Of a stretch of DNA of 41,049 bases, positions 1 to 7,601 are shown piece after piece. Position 1 is the stretch's first letter. Each line of letters opens with the position of its first letter. The notes under the pieces were generated by a model. That model saw only the letters and a program-made list of their open reading frames with translations, did no database searches and was not told where the DNA came from. Where the stretch lies: positions 1 to 41,049 of the forward strand of contig JAIEPM010000020.1 in NCBI GenBank assembly GCA_019748395.1. The letters run 5' to 3'. The translations under genes were made by a program, and so were the position numbers. The stretch is from Candidatus Obscuribacterales bacterium. GTDB taxonomy: Bacteria; Cyanobacteriota; Vampirovibrionia; Obscuribacterales; Obscuribacteraceae.

Positions 1-126
1 TTTTACGCCTGGAATACCAGGCTTAATGATAAAGTCCTGATGCCGGAAGCTATGTTATGGGGACCATGCAAAGATGAACCGGCTCGCAATTTGCTCAGCT
101 TGACCAGTACGAGATTACCGATTTAG
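1..126 (+). CDS. 3' end of a plus-strand gene cut by the window edge (unknown product)
   Basis: Frame 1 is open from the first base to a TAG at 124-126 and gives 41 residues ending in SLTSTRLPI. The composition looks protein-like (FYAWNTRLND, then EAMLWGPCKDEPARN), and the stop lies 7 bases before the stop of the converging minus-strand gene, which fits a normal convergent gene end. No domain can be recognised in so short a tail. Its start and identity lie outside the window, so the call rests only on open reading, composition and the tail-to-tail layout. Confidence 0.45.
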   Translation, partial: FYAWNTRLNDKVLMPEAMLWGPCKDEPARNLLSLTSTRLPI

Positions 127-133
127 AAAGGGA

Positions 134-1252
134 TCAAGAGAATTTGCGGCCTTTTTGCTTGCCTAGCTTGGACCAGCTGAAATCAGGTACTCTCTTGGAA
201 AAATTCGCGTTCAATTTCCAGGCCTCGGACGTGCGTGGATCTATAGCAACGACATGGCGGTCGTCGGTTACCAGTAAAACATTTCGACTGTTAGCCGAAA
301 CATGCGGCAGGTCCATCGGCACTTTATAGACTTTGCCATTGAGTTTTAGCTCAGCCATCGGGCAGAGCAGGTCGCTGCCTGCTCCTACAGCCACTGTTTT
401 TCCGGCAGATGTGATGGGCTTGTAGAAGAGTTGTGCACTATAGATCGTAGCGCCTATTTCAGCTGTTTCCTGGCAGTTCATTTTCAGAACTGCTTTGCGA
501 ACGGCTTCTTTGACATATTCGTTGCTGATATCTACAGCTGCTGTCTGGGGCAGTGTGCCGCGCGAGCGGTTAAAAAAGTCGCCGTCGTGTAGTGCGTTTA
601 TGCTGACCCCGTTATCTAGCTGGGTAACTTTGCTGCTTAAGGGGACGTCGCTTGAAACCTTCTCAATGCCTGGGATAGCCATGGCTTTTAAGATAGTTGT
701 TTCTTTCTTTTGGACCAGACCCTTGATGGGGCTGCTTTTAGACTTATCCAGCACCGGTGATAACTCGCGCAGAGCCTCCTTGGCTGCTCGCAGGTAATAA
801 CTATTTGGTTCGCAATTTTCAAACACTGCGATTGCCCGTTTGTAGAGGTCCCTGGAACGGTCGTATTGACCCATCAAACGTCTGCTTTGAGCTTCCGCAA
901 AACGAGCCTCTGCCAGAAATTTTGTTTCTCCGGCGCTTGCTTCCATCTGATCCCCGGCTATTTGAAAGTAATCTGCGGCAATCTGATACTGTCGTTGCCC
1001 GAGAGCAAACCAGGCTTGCTGGTAGCTTCCAAAGCCGTTAATGCGTGCACATTGTGCAGGCATGCTCGGGACTTTTTCGACTTTCTCGACCCCGCCCTGA
1101 AGAAACATCGGGGGAGCAGATGGTACTTTCATTGGTATATACGAGAGCTTTTGCTCTTCTGCAAACGAAGCTGCCCCGATTGAGACGGAGAAGAGACTTA
1201 GGCTCAAAACTATGCAAAGCCGGAGTTTCTTGGGCAAATCGCTGCTCTCCAT
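134..1252 (-). CDS. Exported TPR-like protein of unknown function
   Basis: The 372-residue product begins with a short basic stretch and a hydrophobic core (residues about 10-30, ending ASFAEE), which is a good Sec signal peptide. Residues about 72-165 are helical and contain TPR-like pairs (YQQAWFALGQRQYQIAADYF; AEAQSRRLMGQYDRSRDLYK), so a protein-binding scaffold is likely. The C-terminal 200 residues look beta-rich (ISNEYVKEAVRKAVLKMNC, then LNGKVYKVPMDLPHVSANSR) and match no family I can name. Start is ATG at 1252. A candidate promoter lies about 100 bases upstream. The gene converges on the partial gene at the left edge. Function is not assignable; periplasmic or surface location is inferred from the signal peptide. 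Confidence 0.85.
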   Translation of the reverse strand: MESSDLPKKLRLCIVLSLSLFSVSIGAASFAEEQKLSYIPMKVPSAPPMFLQGGVEKVEKVPSMPAQCARINGFGSYQQAWFALGQRQYQIAADYFQIAGDQMEASAGETKFLAEARFAEAQSRRLMGQYDRSRDLYKRAIAVFENCEPNSYYLRAAKEALRELSPVLDKSKSSPIKGLVQKKETTILKAMAIPGIEKVSSDVPLSSKVTQLDNGVSINALHDGDFFNRSRGTLPQTAAVDISNEYVKEAVRKAVLKMNCQETAEIGATIYSAQLFYKPITSAGKTVAVGAGSDLLCPMAELKLNGKVYKVPMDLPHVSANSRNVLLVTDDRHVVAIDPRTSEAWKLNANFSKRVPDFSWSKLGKQKGRKFS

Positions 1253-1354
1253 AAGATTCGCGCGGGATTGAATCCGGGCGGCTTTTTGCGGGCTTTCTTG
1301 AAATTTAAGCTGAAATTTGTGGTTTTTCCGTGAAATAACAGCTACTGAGCCGCT

Positions 1355-1383
1355 TTTATATCATGCCCGGAATTTGATTAAAA
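1355..1383 (-). promoter_or_regulatory. Candidate sigma-70 promoter for the exported TPR-like gene
   Basis: Read on the minus strand, TTTAAT (1383-1378) is followed after 17 bases by TATAAA (1360-1355), about 100 bases before the ATG at 1252. The -10 box matches the consensus at five of six positions; the -35 match is weak. The element lies in the 173-base gap behind the DUF4239-like gene. Nothing else in that gap stands out except T-rich stretches. Confidence 0.3.
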
Positions 1384-1425
1384 TGTTGTAATTACTAGTT
1401 TTTTCGAGCCAAATTAAGGTTTGGG

Positions 1426-2211
1426 CTAATTTTGAGTCCCAAGCCCGTCCTGATGATGGTCAAAAATGTCTCTATCCAGAGCAAAGGCATCAACTCCAAC
1501 CCGCAGGTCCCCCGAAAATGGGTAGGCGAAAAGCAAAATCAAGTCGAGGTTAAGTGAAATCAGCATCGCCACCATAACAGTCATGACGATCTGCAGCTTT
1601 AAGTTTTCCAGGCAGAAGAAATATGTGAAAAACACCGTGACGGCGCCACCCACCAGCAACGTTATCCACTCAACTTCCGGTAAACCATTCACAGCCGCAC
1701 TCACCCGCGAGCGTCTGCTTTGCCAGACCTGGCTTACATCTGAAACCATTTGTGGATACAAAGCTTTTTGATTCTCTGTTGTCGGTTCAAAGTCAATCAG
1801 AACCTTCATCAGATCTACAGCTGCCAACCTGGCTTCCGGACTGTATTTGCCGTCGTCCATTGCCTGCCACTCTCTGTCCATAACCAGGTCGACATAGTCA
1901 CGGCACAAATTTCGAACAACTTTGCTTTTGGGCTCCGGTAGCCTACCGGCTAAAACGAAAACATCAGCCAGAGCTGTTGCTTCCTTTTCTGTGACATCTC
2001 TTGCGTCCTGAAATTTTTGCATAGAATCTACAACAACAAGTCCAAGTAGAACCGCATAAAGAGTGCCGACAACTGATATCAAATAACCTCCGACATCATG
2101 CGATGCCTTTAGCTTGTCCATATCAAAAAATTTGCGTGTTATCAAAAGTCCGAAAACTGAAAAAACGCAACTCATTAAAATGGTAGCGGCGCCGATGATA
2201 TAGGAATCCAC
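1426..2211 (-). CDS. Membrane protein, DUF4239 (bestrophin-like) family
   Basis: The 261-residue protein has two N-terminal membrane helices (about 5-25 and 43-62, the second VGTLYAVLLGLVVVDS), a soluble helical middle (about 65-180), and two C-terminal membrane helices (about 184-203 and 208-230). This four-helix layout, the motif after helix 2 with EKEATALADVFVLAGRLPE, and a Tyr-Val/Trp pair in the middle fit the DUF4239 family, which is distantly bestrophin-like; transport activity is not established. The start is GTG at 2211, chosen because GAGGTGG lies six bases upstream. The gene stands alone between an exported TPR-like gene and an unknown gene on the same strand, with 69 bases to the latter. 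Confidence 0.75.
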   Translation of the reverse strand: MDSYIIGAATILMSCVFSVFGLLITRKFFDMDKLKASHDVGGYLISVVGTLYAVLLGLVVVDSMQKFQDARDVTEKEATALADVFVLAGRLPEPKSKVVRNLCRDYVDLVMDREWQAMDDGKYSPEARLAAVDLMKVLIDFEPTTENQKALYPQMVSDVSQVWQSRRSRVSAAVNGLPEVEWITLLVGGAVTVFFTYFFCLENLKLQIVMTVMVAMLISLNLDLILLFAYPFSGDLRVGVDAFALDRDIFDHHQDGLGTQN

Positions 2212-2280
2212 TCAGGACCACCTCGAATTCAAGAAAGCAACAGGAATTGTCGCATACTAAATCCTGATTTTGACCTGAAC

Positions 2281-2979
2281 TTATTTAGAGGGACTGTAGT
2301 TGCTCGGAACCGCAATTGGGGGAGGCGGCGGCGGATTGTATTTTTGCTCTACTTCGAAACTAGCGCTGCGATATAAATCTTCAGGGTCAAGATTTATATG
2401 AGCTTCCACATCGCCCAGGTATAGCTCATGATATTTATAGGAGGCGTTTATTTCCAGCATATTTGGCTTGCTTGATTTTGCGGTCAGATGAAATTCGCCC
2501 AGATAGTTACCATTGGCATCAGTAACAGTGTTGATTAGGTCGTTAATCGTCACGCCATCCCTTGGCGTGAACATGCTTTGTCCATCCATCTTCAGCTGAA
2601 GATCGCCGTTCTCACCTTTGAAGTCCGTGTGGGTCGCCAGTCTGTTGTTTACCAGGACCACAAGGAAGTCGCCTCCCATTACTTCATCGGAGCTTGATTT
2701 GTGGCCGGCCGGATCTGTAATTTCAGTGTGATTCCAGATGCCGAAATAAGTACTCTTGTCATCTTTCTTTTTTATCATGCTGCTTTTGAGCAGCTCATTT
2801 ACTGGTCCTTCTATTTTCAAAGTACCGTCGTTTGCCACGGTTTTCATTTTTCCCTGATGCGGCTCGGGAAATTTGTAGGAATCAAGCAGCAATGTCAGTC
2901 CGAGCTGTTCCACTATTAGAATGCCGGCTTGAGTAATGCGGTCTTGAGCTTTTAATTCAATTTTCTCTGCATCACTCAT
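2281..2979 (-). CDS. Protein of unknown function with proline-rich C-terminus
   Basis: I chose the ATG at 2979 (232 residues, MSDAEKIELKAQ) because AGGAG lies 12 bases upstream; a TTG at 3036 would add 19 residues but has no SD. There is no signal peptide or membrane segment. The body alternates strand-like segments (TYFGIWNHTEITDP, FLVVLVNNRLATHTDF, MLEINASYKYHELYLGDVEAHI), suggesting a beta-rich fold, and it ends with a run of six prolines and a polar tail. A hydrophobic helix near residues 18-32 (ILIVEQLGLTLLLDS) could be a packing helix. The gene lies 89 bases downstream of the thioredoxin-like gene. I do not recognise the family. Confidence 0.7.
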   Translation of the reverse strand: MSDAEKIELKAQDRITQAGILIVEQLGLTLLLDSYKFPEPHQGKMKTVANDGTLKIEGPVNELLKSSMIKKKDDKSTYFGIWNHTEITDPAGHKSSSDEVMGGDFLVVLVNNRLATHTDFKGENGDLQLKMDGQSMFTPRDGVTINDLINTVTDANGNYLGEFHLTAKSSKPNMLEINASYKYHELYLGDVEAHINLDPEDLYRSASFEVEQKYNPPPPPPIAVPSNYSPSK

Positions 2980-3068
2980 AAGTGTCTTGCTCTCCTGAGA
3001 ATTCCGCTTAGCTGCTTGTATCCAGGACTTTCGCAAACTTGACCGGGTGATTATGTGAATCTACTAAT

Positions 3069-4166
3069 CTAACGATTGGCTTTTATCTCCGGAAAGGGAT
3101 AAGTTCCGTCCAGAACTGTTTTCAATCCAAGGTAGGGATCTTCAATATCTGCATGCAATACGTATTTATAAAGCCATCCGGCAAGTTTCGCCGGTGATTC
3201 TTCTTTGCTGCTTGAGCCTGCCTTTGCAAAATAATTGTGAATCTTCAAGCGCATTTCGCTTTCGTTCAGTCTCACGTCATCTAGAAGATGCTGCCAGCTA
3301 GCCAGGTCTCCGGTAGGCAGTGCTTTAATTTTATAGGCGGATTTCTCTTTAAGTGGCTCCAGCCAGCGTTTGTCGTGGTCACCGTATTTGGTGACAAATT
3401 CGATCTCTCCATCGCCAGTCTTATTTGCCGCAATAAATCGCGCCGGTGTTTTCCCTGCTCTAAGGCGTGATTCCTGCAGCTTGTGGTATTTTTCAAGCTC
3501 AAAGTTTTTCTTTTCGTTTCCTAATTTGGAAAAATACTTGCTTGCCAGGCATAGCTGTTTCAGCCGATCTTTGTATGCTTGCGGTTCATATAAACCCGGC
3601 AAAATATCAATGATTCTTCCGTCGGAAAAGCAAACATAAGTAGCTATATTTCCGTTCAACGTGCGTTTGATGACATTGCCCTGACCCAGATCAATTGAAA
3701 CAAGAGGCACTTTGCGAACTGACTGCCAGCAGGCTTCGAAGTTTTCATTTATAAAGTCTGCAATTTCGGTATTTGAGAACAGCACGGTTCTCGCCATTCT
3801 GGCGTTAGTTCAACAGAACTCCTCATCCAGATTACCCATGAGCTGGAATACAAGTACAGGCTTTTTCGATTTTGATGCCAAGGCGCATGCTGCCTCAAAA
3901 TTCGGTCGCCAGGAAATAAGTCCGGCTTTTATTGTTTTAGAGTCAGGGAAAGCGGATGAGTCTTGATACTTAGCATTTTTTTGCTCCGCTTCTTTAGCCT
4001 CGATGCTTCCGCTGAATGAACCTGAAATCAGCTTTTTCAGAGGGGTTTCTATGGCCATTTTCGAGCCGGGAAATCCGCTGCGCCAGCGATTAGTGTTTTC
4101 TTGAGCCGGAGCGCTGCTTCCCGGCAGCATTGCCAAACAAAGTAGTGCTGCAACCCTTATTCTCAC
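3069..4166 (-). CDS. Candidate selenoprotein: exported thioredoxin-like protein with in-frame TGA after Cys118
   Basis: Two open stretches (4166-3813 and 3809-3072) lie in the same frame, separated only by the TGA at 3812-3810. Read through, they give 365 residues: signal peptide (1-21, ending SAPAQ), a linker, then a thioredoxin-like part with the strand KPVLVFQLMG, the redox site EEFC-[TGA]-TNAR, the helix FSNTEIADFINENF, and later NGNIATYVCFSDGR and ILPG. The TGA sits exactly where a thioredoxin-type active site is expected. Start is GTG at 4166 with AAAGGAG eight bases upstream. The first in-frame ATG after the TGA (3797) has no SD nearby, so an independent second gene is unlikely. A hairpin at selenocysteine-type spacing follows. 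Alternatives are a recent nonsense mutation, a suppressed stop or a sequence error. Conventional gene calling would split it at 3810. Confidence 0.6.
3775..3792 (-). promoter_or_regulatory. Bacterial SECIS-like hairpin
   Basis: In the mRNA (minus strand) GAGAAC (3792-3787) pairs perfectly with GUUCUC (3780-3775) around the six-base loop CGUGCU. The loop begins 23 nucleotides after the in-frame UGA and has G as its second base. This meets the published bacterial SECIS pattern as I know it: upper stem of at least 4 bp, short apical loop with G in the first two positions, loop 16-37 nt from UGA. A second small hairpin, CGCC-AGAAU-GGCG (3804-3792), lies directly upstream and shares one base with it. 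Six-base hairpins arise by chance, so this supports the recoding idea but does not prove it. Confidence 0.5.
3810..3812 (-). other. In-frame TGA, candidate selenocysteine codon 119
   Basis: This single TGA interrupts an otherwise open 366-codon frame. It directly follows the Cys codon TGT of the EEFC motif and precedes ACT-AAC-GCC-AGA-ATG. Protein-like thioredoxin sequence continues on both sides in the same frame, so no frameshift is needed to join the halves. A Cys-Sec pair at a thioredoxin-type active site is chemically sensible. Genes for the selenocysteine machinery (selA, selB, selC, selD) are not in this window. Confidence 0.5.
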
Positions 4167-4197
4167 TGCTTGTTCTCCTTTATCCAGTATTTGCTAA

Positions 4198-4225
4198 TTA
4201 TTTAGCTTCGCAAGGAGCTAAATAA
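4198..4225. promoter_or_regulatory. Perfect 10-bp inverted repeat in the divergent intergenic region
   Basis: TTATTTAGCT (4198-4207) and AGCTAAATAA (4216-4225) are exact reverse complements around an eight-base loop. The element begins 32 bases upstream of the GTG of the candidate selenoprotein gene, so it would fold in that gene's leader RNA if transcription starts beyond it. It could also be a protein-binding site. No poly-T follows closely enough in either direction for a typical terminator. Confidence 0.55.
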
Positions 4226-4269
4226 GCGGGTTAACCCTGACTGCAAAGTCCTGAAAATCATGAGACTTT

Positions 4270-4289
4270 AGCTGAACTTAAGTTCAGCT
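4270..4289. promoter_or_regulatory. Perfect 20-bp palindrome with LexA-type core GAAC-N4-GTTC
   Basis: AGCTGAACTT (4270-4279) is followed immediately by its exact reverse complement AAGTTCAGCT (4280-4289). The central GAACTTAAGTTC fits the GAAC-N4-GTTC operator of Gram-positive-type LexA. The site lies between the divergent candidate selenoprotein gene (start 4166) and the Nudix gene (start 4363), so it could control either. The link to LexA rests on the motif alone; another dimeric repressor could use it. Confidence 0.45.
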
Positions 4290-4362
4290 CTAGCTAAGCA
4301 AAGTCCTTGAGAGTTATACTTGAAAGCCTGCAATTTAGCAGAACTGGGGATCAGGAGTCAGT

Positions 4363-4932
4363 ATGCCTTCGCGTTTCAACTGGGAGACGCTTTCTTCCGA
4401 ACAAATTGCCGATTGTCGCGTTTTTTCCGTAAATCGTAATCTTGCAGCTCCCGGCGGCAGTGAGGAAAGAGCCCACGATTTTTACGTTTTGCACCCGAAT
4501 CACTGGGTGAATGTAATCCCGATTACTGAAAACAACGAAGTTGTGTTGATTGAGCAGTTCAGACATGGCACCGGACAGCTAACTCTGGAAATTCCGGGCG
4601 GCATGGTTGATGATGATGATCCATCGCCAAAAGATGCAGCTGCGCGAGAGCTTCTTGAAGAAACAGGCTATCAGGGTTCGCAGCTTATTCATCTGGGACG
4701 AAATCATCCTAATCCGGCTTTGCAAAGCAACTATTGCGATACTTTCCTGGCCAGGGGTGTAAAAAGAATCCTTGAGCCTCGCTTTGATCGAAATGAATAT
4801 ATAGAAATACGTCTAACGCCTATCGAACAGATTCCAGTGTTGATTCAGTCAGGAAGAATTACTCACGCCCTTGTAATTGTCGCTTTCTATTATTTGAACC
4901 TTTACGAAAGTACGTTGAAATCAAGCGTCTAG
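4363..4932 (+). CDS. Nudix hydrolase, ADP-ribose pyrophosphatase-like
   Basis: The 189-residue product has the Nudix box at residues about 79-103 (PGGM, then AAARELLEETGY), the metal-binding and catalytic signature that cleaves nucleoside diphosphates linked to another moiety. The upstream strand VVLIEQFRHGTGQ and the context LEIPGG are typical of the ADP-ribose pyrophosphatase branch. The first acidic position of the box is Asp instead of Glu, and the box is one residue longer than the canonical spacing. ATG at 4363 is preceded by AGGAG five bases upstream. A palindrome 74 bases before the start may be its operator. Substrate is inferred from family resemblance. A cytoplasmic housekeeping role in clearing ADP-ribose-like compounds is likely. 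Confidence 0.85.
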   Translation: MPSRFNWETLSSEQIADCRVFSVNRNLAAPGGSEERAHDFYVLHPNHWVNVIPITENNEVVLIEQFRHGTGQLTLEIPGGMVDDDDPSPKDAAARELLEETGYQGSQLIHLGRNHPNPALQSNYCDTFLARGVKRILEPRFDRNEYIEIRLTPIEQIPVLIQSGRITHALVIVAFYYLNLYESTLKSSV

Positions 4933-4962
4933 CTTAGGGTGAGATTTTCGGCATCAAAAAGG

Positions 4963-4990
4963 AAATGGGCCCTTAGCTGAGAGCCCATTT
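4963..4990 (-). terminator. Intrinsic terminator between convergent genes, probably bidirectional
   Basis: AAATGGGC (4963-4970) pairs with GCCCATTT (4983-4990) around a 12-base loop. On the minus strand the stem is followed by CCTTTTTG, a classic T run. On the plus strand it is followed by GTATTTAAC, a weaker tail. It sits between the Nudix gene (ends 4932, plus) and the DUF4384 gene (ends 5012, minus). On the minus strand it lies directly behind the DUF4384 gene, which it should terminate. Confidence 0.75.
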
Positions 4991-5011
4991 GTATTTAACT
5001 GAGTACAGGTC

Positions 5012-5932
5012 TTATTTCTCAACTACAAAAGTCATTTCGATTTTGTTCGGTGAGCTAGCCGGAGCCTGACTGGATACGGTTTGTGCACCGCGTTTGGGCA
5101 TCACCTTAACTTCACGAGAGAAGAAGACTTTCGAGCTGTTCACCATATCGCGATACTGATCAACAGTCATTTCAGTCGAGCGGAAAGGTGTTCCGGCAAG
5201 CGGATTTAGCGCTACTGTCAGAGGTGCTTTATCGTTGCCTGTAGGGTATGCATAAACAAATACTTTTTCAACACCGCCCTTACCGGCGACTTGATAGTCA
5301 AATGGACTTTCGTCACCGCCGATTTGCACGGAGTCTCCGGCTTTGACAAAACCGTTTTGTTGATAATCGTTCGGGAAAATCTGGGTCAGAGTGCCTGTAG
5401 CGTCATAGTTGAATACGACCACATTGCAATCTTGATGAGCGTTGACATTGACCACAAGCTTTTCACCGACTTTGTATTTCGGTGAATTGCCGCTGCGGTC
5501 CAGGGAGGCGCTGATCACCGAGCCGTCACTTTGATGCAACTTCACAAGCATTGCAGACGAGTTGCCCGCAGGAAGCGTAGCTGTGTTCGGGCTGGATACT
5601 TTGCTGCTTTGATTCAAGGGATGGCTTGCCAGAGTTTTGGCCGGAGCTACCTTGGCTACAGAGGTTTTGTTGTTCTTGACCTTGATTTTGACTATGTGAC
5701 TTGGCTGCTTTTTGACAGGCTGAGTAACGGCTTTGATGGCGCTGTTAATCTCAACTTTCTTCACTGCCGGGACTGCCACCGGTGCTTGAGCTGAACCGGC
5801 ATTCAGCGGAGTGAAGTTAACCCCTCGGTCGTGACTTTTCGTTTCGTCGATAGCCGGGTCTGCAAGTACCAGCTGAGGAAGAGCAAAGCTCAATGCGATG
5901 CCAGCCATAAGACATTTACCTAGTAATTTCAT
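5012..5932 (-). CDS. Exported DUF4384-domain protein
   Basis: The 306-residue protein starts at ATG 5932 (GAGGA eight bases upstream) with a clear signal peptide (1-24, ending LVLADP). A low-complexity linker rich in Lys, Val and Ala (about 55-125) follows. Residues about 145-255 match the DUF4384 pattern: a K-VGEKLVVNV strand, then VVVFNYDATGTLTQIFPN, a GDSVQIGG turn, and KVFVYAYPTG. DUF4384 domains are beta-sandwich modules often found with peptidases or other signalling proteins in bacterial envelopes; their ligand is unknown. A related module ends the protease encoded next door (6053-7333), suggesting a shared envelope role, although 120 bases separate the two genes. Confidence 0.85.
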   Translation of the reverse strand: MKLLGKCLMAGIALSFALPQLVLADPAIDETKSHDRGVNFTPLNAGSAQAPVAVPAVKKVEINSAIKAVTQPVKKQPSHIVKIKVKNNKTSVAKVAPAKTLASHPLNQSSKVSSPNTATLPAGNSSAMLVKLHQSDGSVISASLDRSGNSPKYKVGEKLVVNVNAHQDCNVVVFNYDATGTLTQIFPNDYQQNGFVKAGDSVQIGGDESPFDYQVAGKGGVEKVFVYAYPTGNDKAPLTVALNPLAGTPFRSTEMTVDQYRDMVNSSKVFFSREVKVMPKRGAQTVSSQAPASSPNKIEMTFVVEK

Positions 5933-6052
5933 TCTTTTGGTCCTCGACAGTTATGTTGCGCGTTGCCCCGATTGAGTTCTTAATTTTGCGCACATCCGAT
6001 TTACGATGAGCTTCAAACATTTAGGTGGAAAAGAAAAATCTTTTTGTTATTA

Positions 6053-7333
6053 CTATTTTGAATGAGGACCAATGAAATTGACAAATAGCACGTCATTTCC
6101 GGCGGAGTCTTTAATCTGCTTGATTCTCTCAAGTAAGTTTTTGCCTCTGGTCAGAAGGGGACTGCCTTCCGGTGCATTGGTCGCTCGATCCTCTTTCTTG
6201 AGAATTTCACGGCTGAGCTCCTCACCTTTAGGAGTGTCTCCTCTAACTGCCACTAAATAAAATCTGTCCTGACTTGCGTTGGCAGTCAGCTTGGTGGAGC
6301 CGAATTTGTTAATCAGTCTTGGTTCGCCTTTTTGAAGCATTTCACCATCCTGACCGAATTGCGGGTAAAGGACGGCTACGTCGTCGGCCGAATTAATCTG
6401 GAACAGAAAAACAAAACACTTTGAACCTGGAGTTATTGTAATTACGACATCTTCATCTGCTTTGTATGCATCCACCGCTTCGTTGAATGAGACTTTTAAG
6501 GGCATGAGCTCCGGGTTGCTGAATACCCAGGTCTTTTTAGCCTGCTCGCTCAGATAGCTAAAAGAAGCAAGCGCACTCAAAGCTGCTGCCAGGATAAAAG
6601 TTATGAATGCAGGCAGAAGAGGTAATTTTCTTGAGTCAGCTGAGGCATGAGTCGTTTCGCTGATGCCAAGCTCACGCAAAGCGTCAATCCAGAGAGCTAA
6701 TCTGATTGAAGTCGTGGGCAGATTCAAACCGGGAAGTGTCGCCGTATCACCGCAGTGTATGGCAATTATGTTTTCTCCGTCTGTGATCGGCGCCCCCGAG
6801 TCGCCCGGTGAGAGCGGCAAGTCATGCAATAAATGGAATGTATCATGGATTCTAAGGGGACCCAGGAAGCGACCTTCTTGAGTCAATGGCTGGGGGGCTG
6901 CGCTCAGCTGACCAAGATGCGCCGGGTATCTTATCGCCCAGAGGGTCTGATTGGTGCTCAGCTCCTGCTCATATGAAAACGGTAGTGGACTGGCACTTGC
7001 TTCGGGTTGCTGTAAATTGACTTCAAGTAATGCGACATCGAATTTGACCAGCTGGTCCGGCTGCCGCACAAAGCTCGGGTGCAAGCGAATGCGACTCAAT
7101 GGGTATTTGTTGCCTGAGGCTGGAAAACGCACAAAAAGCAGGCTTGGAGCGTTCACGTAGCGCTCCACCACGTGTCCGCAGGTGATTAAGCGGTCGGGGG
7201 CCGCAAGCCAGGCCTGACCCAGTACCACTTCACGACCGGTTTCCTGGGAAATCACGTTGGCAAGTGCGTTGCTCAATTGTCCCGGATTGCGGACCAATCC
7301 GTCTTTGGAGCGAGATTTTTGGCTTGTAGGCAA
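6053..7333 (-). CDS. Membrane-anchored trypsin-like serine protease with C-terminal DUF4384-like domain
   Basis: Residues about 25-215 form a trypsin-like (S1/HtrA-type) protease with a complete triad: His54 in TCGHVV, Asp99 in KFDVALLEV and Ser179 in SPGDSGAPI. One membrane helix lies at about 237-259, followed by a DUF4384-like domain (about 276-370; KADEDVVITITP, VAVLYPQFGQDGE, RFYLVAVRGDTP). The 426-residue protein has no signal peptide, so the protease part may face the cytoplasm and the C-terminal domain the outside; topology is inferred. I use the TTG at 7333 because GAGGT lies just upstream and no better start is near. It could cleave a cytoplasmic target when the outer domain senses a ligand; this is a hypothesis. 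Confidence 0.8.
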   Translation of the reverse strand: MPTSQKSRSKDGLVRNPGQLSNALANVISQETGREVVLGQAWLAAPDRLITCGHVVERYVNAPSLLFVRFPASGNKYPLSRIRLHPSFVRQPDQLVKFDVALLEVNLQQPEASASPLPFSYEQELSTNQTLWAIRYPAHLGQLSAAPQPLTQEGRFLGPLRIHDTFHLLHDLPLSPGDSGAPITDGENIIAIHCGDTATLPGLNLPTTSIRLALWIDALRELGISETTHASADSRKLPLLPAFITFILAAALSALASFSYLSEQAKKTWVFSNPELMPLKVSFNEAVDAYKADEDVVITITPGSKCFVFLFQINSADDVAVLYPQFGQDGEMLQKGEPRLINKFGSTKLTANASQDRFYLVAVRGDTPKGEELSREILKKEDRATNAPEGSPLLTRGKNLLERIKQIKDSAGNDVLFVNFIGPHSK

Positions 7334-7601
7334 AACTGACCTCTATCCCCGGAAGAAGCATGCTCAGAGGCATTTTCTCATATTAGGCCGAAATTCTCGA
7401 TTCTTCGCATGCTTCAAGAACAAAATGCGTAATTCTCTGGACGAATGCTTGTCCTGAATTTACAGTTCTTAATCATTGTAAAGCTCCTTGGATGTAATGA
7501 GAGCGCAAACTTGGCTGATGGCTGCTTAGCCTGTGGTTTAATATTTCTGCAGGGGGTTTTGGCTCCCGTATCAGAGTGGATTTTCCACCCACAGGAGTTT
7601 G

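Noticed and set aside
3069-3797. Independent gene starting at ATG 3797 downstream of the in-frame TGA
   Set aside because: There is no SD near this ATG (the nearest GAGGAG lies about 22 bases upstream), it is in the same frame as the upstream stretch, and it would begin in the middle of a thioredoxin-like fold.
4198-4225. Intrinsic terminator
   Set aside because: The stem is perfect, but it lies between divergent gene starts and has no T run on either side, so a leader structure or binding site is more likely.
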